Assembly: GCA_016790075.1 (NCBI GenBank) | Contig: JAEUPP010000060.1 | Span: 1 to 54,285, forward strand | Length of the DNA: 54,285 bases | DNA from: Rhodanobacteraceae bacterium | GTDB taxonomy: Bacteria > Pseudomonadota > Gammaproteobacteria > Xanthomonadales > Rhodanobacteraceae | Direction: 5' to 3' | In this document: positions 19,081 to 26,042 of the stretch, piece after piece | How the letters are laid out: each line of letters opens with the position of its first letter | How positions within the stretch are numbered: position 1 is the first letter of the stretch | The notes under the pieces: generated by a model | Database searches by the model: none | Told to the model about the DNA's origin: nothing | What the model saw: the letters and a program-made list of their open reading frames with translations, nothing else | Translations under genes and position numbers: made by a program

Positions 19081-19446
19081 ATGCCCACGCTGCTCCTGAA
19101 CCTGCGCCAGACACCCGATGACGAAGCGGATGAAGTCCGCGAGCTGTTGCAGGTGAATGCCATCGATTTTTTTGAAACACCTGCCAGCCGCTTCGGCATC
19201 TCCGCCGGGGCCATCTGGCTTGCCGATGAAACCCGCGCCGACGAGGCACTGAACCTGCTCGCCCGCTATCAGGCCCAGCGTCGCGAAACAGCACGCGCGG
19301 CATACGCGCAGGCGCGGGCCGAGGGCAGGGCTATGGGTTTCTGGCGGCAATTGCGGCGTGAGCCGGTGCGCGTCGTGGCGGCCTTGATCGTGATCGCCGT
19401 GCTGATCGCGCTAACGGCGTTGCCGTATTTCCTTCTGCGCGACTAG
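19081..19446 (+). CDS. DUF6164 family protein (121 aa)
   Basis: The start ATG at 19081 gives MPTLLLNLRQTPDDEADEVREL, which matches the beginning of DUF6164 proteins as I remember them. The longer upstream frame (from 18949) adds a Cys/Arg-rich stretch that is not typical. The soluble N-terminal half (about residues 1-75) contains FFETPASRFGISAGAIWLADE. One C-terminal membrane helix lies at about 96-117 (VRVVAALIVIAVLIALTALPYFLL), ending in LRD. It is probably an inner-membrane protein with its N-terminal domain in the cytoplasm. The family has no established role that I know of. It stands alone, divergent from the giant operon and convergent with the HU-like gene. Confidence 0.85.
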   Translation: MPTLLLNLRQTPDDEADEVRELLQVNAIDFFETPASRFGISAGAIWLADETRADEALNLLARYQAQRRETARAAYAQARAEGRAMGFWRQLRREPVRVVAALIVIAVLIALTALPYFLLRD

Positions 19447-19523
19447 CTCGCGTTTCTCACACCCGTTCATAGCGAGGCCGCCGGGACGCCGTCCTGTTCG
19501 GATTTTCCTTGGCTGCAGAAACG

Positions 19524-19550
19524 ACAACCGGGCGACCAGCGCCCGGTTGT
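19524..19550 (-). terminator. Hairpin between the convergent DUF6164 and HU-like genes
   Basis: An 11-base perfect stem ACAACCGGGCG/CGCCCGGTTGT with a 5-base loop lies 34 bases after the HU-like stop. On the minus strand it is followed by CGTTTC, a weak U tract. On the plus strand there is none. It probably ends the HU-like transcript. Confidence 0.55.
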
Positions 19551-19583
19551 GTAGCTCCTGTGCGGCTGACCGCGGGACGGCGA

Positions 19584-19958
19584 TTACAGTGCGGCGTCCT
19601 TCAGTTTCTTCAGTGCACGTGCCTTGATGCGCACGGTCGCCGGCTTGGCCGGGAACCAGCGCTCTTCACCGCTGAACGGATCTTTGCCAAAGCGCTTCTT
19701 CTTCGCCGGCACGGCCTGCGCCGTGACCTTCAGCAGGCCCGGCAGGGTGAAGACGCCGGCGCCTTTCTTGTGGATTGAGCCGAGTATCGTCGCTTCGAGT
19801 GCGGCGAGGACGGCCTTGGCGGCTTTGGGTTCCACGCTGGCCTGTTCGGCGAGGTAGCGGGCGAGTTCGGACTTGGTGAACGAATCCTTGATCGGCTTCG
19901 GTGCTGCCGCCGGCTTGGCGGCGCTCTTGGTCTTGCTGGTTGCTGCTTTCTTGGCCAT
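19584..19958 (-). CDS. HU/IHF-family DNA-binding protein with Lys/Ala-rich N-terminal tail
   Basis: Encodes 124 residues. The first 25 or so (MAKKAATSKTKSAAKPAAAPK) form a basic Lys/Ala/Pro tail. The rest matches the HU fold: helical SFTKSELARYLAEQASVEPKAAKAVLAAL, then the beta-arm region with GVFTLPGLLK and RFGKDPFSGEERWFPAKPATVRIKA. In ordinary HU the arm has GRNPQTGEEI; here it is GKDPFSGEERWFPAKPA, so the DNA-inserting Pro is kept in an altered context. Canonical HU is about 90 residues, so the tail is extra. Likely a nucleoid protein that binds or bends DNA, with the tail adding non-specific contacts. The gene is monocistronic, with its own upstream region. Confidence 0.9.
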   Translation of the reverse strand: MAKKAATSKTKSAAKPAAAPKPIKDSFTKSELARYLAEQASVEPKAAKAVLAALEATILGSIHKKGAGVFTLPGLLKVTAQAVPAKKKRFGKDPFSGEERWFPAKPATVRIKARALKKLKDAAL

Positions 19959-20250
19959 GGGCTTTGGTTCTCGGTGACAGAGAGTTTCGCCCGCGCGATT
20001 GTCGGCGGGCGGCCAGTGTCGGCGGCGACACTTTACTGCATCCGCAGCGCAAGATTTAAGCGGTTTTTAGCCGATTGTTGTGCAGGAGCACGCAACGTAT
20101 GCGGCAATAACCGCGCATGCTGCACTGCAATCGCGTAGTGGCCGCGTTTTCGAGTATCTTTCGCGGTTGCCTTGCGCGCCGCAAATGCCTCGCACCGTGC
20201 AGAGCGGCAGCAGCTGCGGTGGTTGTTTCCGGCTGTTGCCGTGAGTCGAC
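19959..20250 (-). promoter_or_regulatory. Leader and promoter region of the HU-like gene
   Basis: This stretch has no gene and must carry the HU-like promoter. A 7-base hairpin, AGTGTCG/CGACACT with a 4-base loop (20015-20032), sits 57 bases before the start and would be in the leader RNA. Several TTGC-type hexamers and an A/T-rich patch (20050-20072) lie upstream, but I cannot assign a promoter confidently. Confidence 0.35.
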
Positions 20251-20279
20251 AAAATTATAAAACCACGCATTGTTGCGTG
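20251..20279 (-). terminator. Rho-independent terminator after the amidohydrolase gene
   Basis: Read on the minus strand, a 6-base stem CACGCA/TGCGTG with loop ACAA (20264-20279) is followed by GTTTTATAATTTTG (20263-20250). It lies 45 bases after the amidohydrolase stop, with the stem-then-T layout expected of an intrinsic terminator. Confidence 0.65.
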
Positions 20280-20323
20280 ATGTGTCTGGCTGGATGATCG
20301 CCAGGCCGCGTTATTCGAGGCCG

Positions 20324-21652
20324 TCAGGGCGACTTCTCGACACGGCCGTCCTTGATAACCCAGGCCACTTGCTTCAACACGCGCACGTCGGCGAGGGGAT
20401 CGCCCGAAACGGCGATAAGGTCGGCGCGCTTGCCGGGTTCTATGCTGCCCAGATCCTTGTCCACGCCGAGCAGCTCGGCTGCGTCCAGCGTCGCGGCGCG
20501 TATCGCCTGCGCCGGAGTCAGGCCGAATTCGACCAGGAGCTCAAATTCATCGGCATTGCGGCCGTGCAGGCTCACGCCGGCATCGGTGCCAAACGCGATG
20601 CGTATGCCGCCGGCTACGGCTTGGCGCAGCGCCTTGCCGGTGACGCTGATGCGCCACTCGATTTTCTTGCGCACCTCGTCCCGGTAGGCGTCGGGGTTTG
20701 CCGCCAGGCGTTCCTTGTACCCGTTGACTGTCGACAAGGTGGGCACATACCAGGCGCGATGCTTGCGCCATAGCGCCAGCGTGTCGGCGTCGAGCAACGT
20801 GCCGTGTTCAATGGAGTCGGCGCCGGCACGCAGCGCGAGGGCAATGCCATCGGCGCCGTGTGCATGTACGGCGACTTTGCGGCCGTAGAGGTGTGCGGTT
20901 TCTACAATGGCCCGTGCTTCGTCTTCAAACATCTGCTGGCCCAGGCCTGCGCCTATGCGGCTGTTGACGCCGCCCGTAGTCGCCATCTTGATGACATCGA
21001 CACCACGGGCGATCTGGCGGCGCACGGCGCGGCGGCAATTGTCGGCGCCGTCGCAGGTCGTGTGCTCCGCGGCGATGGCATCGTGCAGCGAGTCGTTGAA
21101 GCCCAGCGTCGGATCCATATGGCCCGCAGTCGTGGAGAGCGGCGCTCCGGCGTCGAGTATGCGCGGGCCGGGCAGCTTGCCCGCGGCGATGGCATCACGT
21201 AGCGCGAGCGTAACGCCGCCACGGTCACCGAGATTGCGCACGGTGGTAAATCCGGCGGCGAGCGTCTTGCGCGCATTGACCGCGGCCTCGTAGGCGAAAT
21301 GTGCGGTGTCGTGGGTAACGGCGTCGAGTTGTGCTTCTATGCCGGCCTTGTCTGATGCCAGATGGACGTGGCTATCGATCAGCCCCGGCAGCACGTAGCG
21401 CTCGCGCAGGTCGAGCACGCGTGTGGTCGCTGGCACCTCGGCGAAGGCTTCTGCGGCGGCATGTCCGTCACGCACGGCGGCGATGCGCCCATTGCGGATC
21501 AACACGGTCGCGGCGCTGCGTGGTGCCTGTCCGGGACGATCCAGCAGCGGCCCGGTTTGCACAATCAGCCATTCGTCGTTTTGCGCAGCAACACAGGCCG
21601 GCAGCGCCAGCGACAGGGCAAGCAGCGTGCGGTGCAGCAGCGTGTTGGGCAT
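20324..21652 (-). CDS. Exported metal-dependent amidohydrolase (imidazolonepropionase/Xaa-Pro dipeptidase-like)
   Basis: The start ATG at 21652 gives a signal peptide directly (MPNTLLHRTLLALSLALPACVAA). The longer upstream frame would add 37 atypical residues. The 442-aa protein shows the amidohydrolase pattern: DSHVHL for the first two metal-binding His, TTVRNLGDRGG, KMATTGGV, HAHG and IEHG for further His ligands, and AFGTDAGV for the catalytic Asp, then the C-terminal composite beta domain with GSIEPGKRADLIAVSGDPL. These periplasmic relatives often hydrolyse dipeptides or cyclic amides; the substrate here cannot be read from sequence. It is a single gene with its own terminator. Confidence 0.92.
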   Translation of the reverse strand: MPNTLLHRTLLALSLALPACVAAQNDEWLIVQTGPLLDRPGQAPRSAATVLIRNGRIAAVRDGHAAAEAFAEVPATTRVLDLRERYVLPGLIDSHVHLASDKAGIEAQLDAVTHDTAHFAYEAAVNARKTLAAGFTTVRNLGDRGGVTLALRDAIAAGKLPGPRILDAGAPLSTTAGHMDPTLGFNDSLHDAIAAEHTTCDGADNCRRAVRRQIARGVDVIKMATTGGVNSRIGAGLGQQMFEDEARAIVETAHLYGRKVAVHAHGADGIALALRAGADSIEHGTLLDADTLALWRKHRAWYVPTLSTVNGYKERLAANPDAYRDEVRKKIEWRISVTGKALRQAVAGGIRIAFGTDAGVSLHGRNADEFELLVEFGLTPAQAIRAATLDAAELLGVDKDLGSIEPGKRADLIAVSGDPLADVRVLKQVAWVIKDGRVEKSP

Positions 21653-21843
21653 AGCGGTAAGCCAGGGGCAAAGGGTGGCCGAGCATAGCTCAGTGCGGCT
21701 GCAACGGGCTTGTGGTGCCGGGCTGTACGGTTCGCTGGCATGGCAGCGCTGTTGCAGCCTCAACGCGCGGCGCTGTACCGCGCGTGGATTGACATACGAC
21801 GTCGTTCGTAGAAACTGCCCGCTCTCGCCCGCTGGAGCCGTTT

Positions 21844-23634
21844 ATGATCAAGCTGCTGAGACTATTGTCGCTGGGCCTGCTGTTTCTCTTCGCCGGTATC
21901 GGCCGCGTCGCCGCTCATGATGACGATGTGGTGCAGGGGGGGCACTGGGCAGGCCCCATGCATAGCGGCTCGTGGTTCACTCCAGAGCGTAGCGGCGAAG
22001 GTTTCATACTCGAAGTGCTACCGGACGGCAGCGCGGTTGCGGCCTGGTTTACGTTCCCGGCCGCGGGTGAAGCCGGTGAACAGATCTGGCTGATCGCTGC
22101 CGGTGGCGAGGTCCGCGGCAACCGGCTTGTGTTCGATCAGGTCTACCGGCCGCGTGGCGGCCGCTTCGGTGCCGCCTTCGACCAGACGCAGATCGAGAAC
22201 GTGCGCTGGGGCCGCTTTGAATTCGCGTTCGAGAACTGCAGTACGGCGAACTTCACCTACGAAGGCAGTGGCAACTACGGCAGCGGTACGCGCCGCATTC
22301 AGCGCCTTACGAGCATCGACCAGGTTGACTGCGAAGGGACGCGGGCCCTGGCTGAAGGCGGCGGGCGTGCGCTGTCAGGGCTGCGTGGTCGCAGCGGTAA
22401 CTGGTTCGTACCTGGGCGTTCCGGCGAAGGCTGGTTCATCGAAGATCTGCCGGGCGAGCGCATGCTGGTCTATTGGTTCACCTACGATCCGGCCGGCAAC
22501 ATGTTGTGGCTTACCGGCGTGGGTCAGCGCAGCGCTGATAACCGTCTCGCGGTCGAAGCCTATGTCACGCGCGGCACGCGCTTCGGCGCTGCGTTTGATG
22601 CAAGTGCAGTACGCCAGCAGCGCTGGGGCCGTATCGAATTCGATTTCACTTCCTGCACCGGCGCTGCTGTGCGTTACGCCGCCGATGAAGCCGCCTACGG
22701 CAGCGGCGCCTACACGTCGGCGCGCGTGACCGAGCTGGCTAGTGCTCCCTGCATTGATGGCACACCGCCGCTTCGCATTGGGGGCAACTGGGTCGAGGCG
22801 GCGCGTATGCCCGATCCGGCGCAGTCCGAACATGCCGCGGTTGCTTACGAAGGCAAGCTGTATGCGCTCGGCGGTTATGGCGACAACACCGGCTTCAAGC
22901 GCTATGACCCAGGCAGCGACAGCTGGAGTGTATTGCCAGCACTGCCGGGTGGCCGCCATCACCTGGCGGCGTTTGCCGATCGTGGAGCAATTTACGCCGT
23001 AGGCGGTGCGCCCATAGGCGGCGGCGACTCGACCTCCAAGGCGTTCCGTTACGACATGGCGCGGACAGCCTGGGAGCCGGTCAGCGAACTCAGCGGCACC
23101 TACGGCAGCCAGGCCGCAATGCTCAACGGCCGCGCCTATATCGGCCGCTCGGATGGCAGTCTGGAGGAGTTTGACCCGCGTCAGCGCGCCGTGCGCAATA
23201 TCCGTGCGCCGGATACGGTCGAGCGCGATCACGCGCAGGTGATCGCCTTCCTCGGCGAAATCTGGGTGCTAGGCGGGCGCTCGCCGGATACGCGCACTAC
23301 CGCGATCTATGATCCCGTCAGTGAAAGCTGGCGTGCCGGCCCTTCGTTCCTGCATGTGCGCGGCGGTTTCGCAGCCGCGGTCGTCGACAATCAGATCCTC
23401 ATTACGGGCGGCGAATGGCTCAGCGGTTTCAACATGAGCCTGGTCGGCATGACCGAAGCCTATAACGCGGGCGCGACGCGCTGGGTGGCGGGCCCTGTAT
23501 TGCCACAGCCTGTGCATGGCGTGGCCGGTGCAAACCTCAACGGCCGTTTTTATATAGTCAGCGGATCGAACAGGGCAGGGCTTGGAACCGGCGCAACCGG
23601 ACGCTTGTTCTGGTGGAAACCCGAAGTCCCGTAG
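21844..23634 (+). CDS. Exported protein with two tandem SG-x-WF/RSGEG domains and a Kelch-like propeller
   Basis: Encodes 596 residues with a signal peptide (MIKLLRLLSLGLLFLFAGIGRVAA). Two homologous domains of about 130 residues follow. The first has SGSWFTPERSGEGFILE, GGRFGAAFDQ and WGRFEFAFENC (about 40-165). The second has SGNWFVPGRSGEGWFIE, GTRFGAAFDA and WGRIEFDFTSC (about 180-300). From about residue 315 come Kelch-type repeats (LYALGGYGDNTGFKRYDPGSDSW, IYAVGGAPI, IWVLGGRSPDT-TTAIYDPVSESW, ILITGGEW). Each of the two domains ends near Cys residues that could form disulfides. Probably a secreted or periplasmic binding protein; the ligand is unknown. The RSGEGF domain is frequent in Xanthomonadales exported proteins by recollection. 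Confidence 0.9.
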   Translation: MIKLLRLLSLGLLFLFAGIGRVAAHDDDVVQGGHWAGPMHSGSWFTPERSGEGFILEVLPDGSAVAAWFTFPAAGEAGEQIWLIAAGGEVRGNRLVFDQVYRPRGGRFGAAFDQTQIENVRWGRFEFAFENCSTANFTYEGSGNYGSGTRRIQRLTSIDQVDCEGTRALAEGGGRALSGLRGRSGNWFVPGRSGEGWFIEDLPGERMLVYWFTYDPAGNMLWLTGVGQRSADNRLAVEAYVTRGTRFGAAFDASAVRQQRWGRIEFDFTSCTGAAVRYAADEAAYGSGAYTSARVTELASAPCIDGTPPLRIGGNWVEAARMPDPAQSEHAAVAYEGKLYALGGYGDNTGFKRYDPGSDSWSVLPALPGGRHHLAAFADRGAIYAVGGAPIGGGDSTSKAFRYDMARTAWEPVSELSGTYGSQAAMLNGRAYIGRSDGSLEEFDPRQRAVRNIRAPDTVERDHAQVIAFLGEIWVLGGRSPDTRTTAIYDPVSESWRAGPSFLHVRGGFAAAVVDNQILITGGEWLSGFNMSLVGMTEAYNAGATRWVAGPVLPQPVHGVAGANLNGRFYIVSGSNRAGLGTGATGRLFWWKPEVP

Positions 23635-23698
23635 GCGGTCGTGGCGCAGGGGGGCTACGGTAATCGTGCCGTTCGAAAATTCAACGAACACCATCGGC

Positions 23699-23817
23699 TG
23701 GGCTTTAGCCCATCATCGAGGTGATGGGCCCGCAGCGATGGCGACGGTTTTCCCGGATTACGCTGCAATTGTCAGCCACGGCAACGGATGCAGCGTGGTG
23801 GTGGGCTGAAGCCCACC
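23699..23817. repeat. REP-like palindrome pair
   Basis: Between the Kelch gene and the spermidine synthase gene are TGGGCT-tt-AGCCCA (23699-23712) and GGTGGGCT-ga-AGCCCACC (23800-23817). On the minus strand the second begins TAGGGTGGGCTTCAGCCCACC, a form I recognise as a dispersed REP in many Xanthomonadales. The first overlaps an alternative hairpin, CCCATCA-tcgagg-TGATGGG (23709-23728). Together they form a BIME-like doublet that could also act as an RNA-stabilising or terminating structure for the Kelch transcript. Confidence 0.75.
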
Positions 23818-23899
23818 CTATGCGATCGATACGCGGATTGAATAAATGCATGCAAAGTAACTTTGTACGCATATTGGATTGGTGTGTGTTCTTTGCCGC

Positions 23900-25438
23900 T
23901 CAGCGCATGGTGTTGCGCCAGTCGCGTTCGTAGTAGCGAACCAGGGCCTGGGTATCGAGCTGGTTGGGCTCGACGGCCGGGCGGGGCAGATCGGGCGCGA
24001 AGCGGAAGAGCTCTGCGGTCGTCAGAGCATCGAGATAGCGCGTCGCGACATCGTAGCGCTGTGGCGGTGAGTACTGACGCGTGGCCCGGCCCGCGAGCAG
24101 AAAGCCCCATTCGCCGAATGAAGGTACATTGACGTGGTATGGCCAGGTGGCGAGCCCTGCTTCGCGCAGGCTCGCTTCTATGCACCAGTACGCATGTGGC
24201 GCGTAGTACGGCGACGTCGCCTGGATCGCGACCAGCGCGTTGTCGTTCAGGCGACGGGCAAGCAGGCGATAGAACGGTACTGAGTAAAGCTTGCCCAGGG
24301 CGAAATTGGTCGGATCGGGCAAGTCGATGAGGATGACGTCGAAGCGCCTGTCTTGGTCTTCCAGCCAGCGTCCTGCATCGGCGTTGACGACCTGTACACG
24401 TGGGTCGCTCAATGCACCCCGGTTCAATGCCACAAGTTCCGGATGCTGCGCAAACAGCCGGGTCACGACCGGGTCGAGGTCGACCACGGTGACCTCGCGT
24501 ACCGAGGCATGCTTGAGCACTTCGCGCACGGCCAGTCCGTCGCCGCCGCCCAGCACGAGTACCGAACGTGCACTGCTGTCCTGCAGCGCCGGATGCACCA
24601 GCGCCTCGTGATAACGGTATTCATCGCGGGTGGAGAACTGCAGTTCGCCGTTGAGGTAAAGGCGCAGGTCATCGCGCCAGCGCGTCAGCACGACACGCTG
24701 ATACGCGGAGGTTTCCGCATAGACGATCTCGTCACCGTACAGGCGCTGCTCGGACCAGGCGGTCAGGCGTGGCGATGCGAGCAGGGCGGCGATGAGGACC
24801 GTCAGCACCAGCACAGCGCGTAGCAGGATGCCGCGCCGCTGCGGCAGGACGTCGCGAAACGCATACAGCGTGTACAGCGCAACGCCGGCATTGAGCAGAC
24901 CGAACAGCAGTGCGGTGCGCGCCATGCCCAGATGCGGCGCGAGCAGCAGTGGAAACAGCAGGGACACGAGCAGCGCGCCAAGGTAGTCGAAGGTGAGTAC
25001 GCGGCTCAGCATGTCGCCCAGTGCGAGCCGGGTCTCGGCCTTGCGTGCGTCGAGCAGGCGCATGACCAGCGGAATCTCGCTGCCGACCAGCATGCCTATG
25101 ACGAAGACCAACGCGTAGAGCACGGTGCGGAACGGCAGCCCGCGCGCACCGAACAACAGGAACAGCAGGCTGGCAGACAGCCCGCCCACCAGTGCAATCA
25201 GGAGTTCGATTTCGAGGAAAGCGCGCAGAAGATCTGCGTCTTTGACGAAGCGCGACAGGTGCGAACCAATGCCCATCGCGAACAGATAGCAGCCGATGAC
25301 GGTGGAGAACTGCAGCACCGAATCGCCCAGCAGATAGCTCGCCAGTGCCGCGGACACCAGCTCATACGCCAGGCCGCTGGACGCTGCGACGAAGACTGAG
25401 AACACCAGTACATGGTCGGGGCGCAGCGGCTTGAGCAT
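23900..25438 (-). CDS. speE: Membrane-anchored polyamine aminopropyltransferase (spermidine synthase homologue)
   Basis: Encodes 512 residues. The N-terminal half carries about seven hydrophobic segments (residues 10-235, for example VLVFSVFVAASSGLAYELVSA and TVLYALVFVIGMLVGSEIPLV). The C-terminal half is a spermidine synthase fold: LYLNGELQFSTRDEYRYHEALVHP (substrate loop), VLVLGGGDGLAVREVLKH (dcAdoMet site), VTVVDLDP, DAGRWLE, and DVILIDLPDPTNFALGKLYS with the catalytic Asp region. The reaction would be transfer of an aminopropyl group from decarboxylated S-adenosylmethionine to putrescine or another amine, here at the inner membrane. No speD or partner DUF350/DUF4178 gene lies beside it. 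The specific amine acceptor is unknown. The symbol is family-level. Confidence 0.88.
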   Translation of the reverse strand: MLKPLRPDHVLVFSVFVAASSGLAYELVSAALASYLLGDSVLQFSTVIGCYLFAMGIGSHLSRFVKDADLLRAFLEIELLIALVGGLSASLLFLLFGARGLPFRTVLYALVFVIGMLVGSEIPLVMRLLDARKAETRLALGDMLSRVLTFDYLGALLVSLLFPLLLAPHLGMARTALLFGLLNAGVALYTLYAFRDVLPQRRGILLRAVLVLTVLIAALLASPRLTAWSEQRLYGDEIVYAETSAYQRVVLTRWRDDLRLYLNGELQFSTRDEYRYHEALVHPALQDSSARSVLVLGGGDGLAVREVLKHASVREVTVVDLDPVVTRLFAQHPELVALNRGALSDPRVQVVNADAGRWLEDQDRRFDVILIDLPDPTNFALGKLYSVPFYRLLARRLNDNALVAIQATSPYYAPHAYWCIEASLREAGLATWPYHVNVPSFGEWGFLLAGRATRQYSPPQRYDVATRYLDALTTAELFRFAPDLPRPAVEPNQLDTQALVRYYERDWRNTMR

Positions 25439-26042
25439 GGGCGGCGGTCAGTAAACGGGCCGCGAGCTTAGCCTGATCAAGGTGCACAAAGCACCTGGTG
25501 CGACGGCGCCGCACTCGCGTTACACAGCGACTGCTCAACCGCTTCGACAGCCCGCTTGGCTATCGGATCCAGGCGTGGATGCCGGCGTCCTGCAGTTAGG
25601 CCCGACGACAGCTGCTTGCCATGACATGAAGGGTTGCCCCCGCGCCGGGTCGATCAGGCGTCTTGTTGCCATAGGCAGATAACGCCCGGGCAAATACGGG
25701 ATTCAACTTGCCCGGTACGGCCTTGGTCTGGCGGCAGTTGTTGTCGGTTGATGCGTGGACGAACACGAGCGCACCGCCACGGTGCAACAGTTCTAGGTCG
25801 TCGTCATGACCGGCTTCGGTGTCTGCTGCTTTGTAAATATGGATTTTTATCCTGTCTGACAGGTTCGCGTCTTCGGCCGATCCGACGGCACAAGCGGCTA
25901 CGCCGGCGGTAAGTCCGCTGGTGGATGCCAACGACCCGGCGCATTAGATCGACAGGCTGGTTTTGCCCTGTCGCCGCCGGGAAGCAGTGAACTCGGCACG
26001 GACGTGCGTTGCGCCTGCAACCTGGCGGGAATCCGCGGGTGT
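25439..26042. other. Intergenic stretch of about 600 bases without a convincing gene
   Basis: No open frame here has a credible protein. One minus-strand frame (25931-25596, 111 aa) has no recognisable motif and atypical codon use, and it overlaps an A/T-rich patch (25828-25850). A tight palindrome CCTGTC-t-GACAGG lies at 25851-25863 and might be an operator. The region should contain the promoter of the spermidine synthase homologue and the 3' region of the helicase gene. Confidence 0.4.

Noticed and set aside
20067-20270. A 67-aa minus-strand frame upstream of the HU-like gene
   Set aside because: It overlaps the amidohydrolase terminator and the HU-like promoter region, with no recognisable motif.
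25596-25931. A possible 111-aa minus-strand gene upstream of the spermidine synthase homologue
   Set aside because: No family resemblance, no ribosome binding site, and codon use unlike neighbouring genes.
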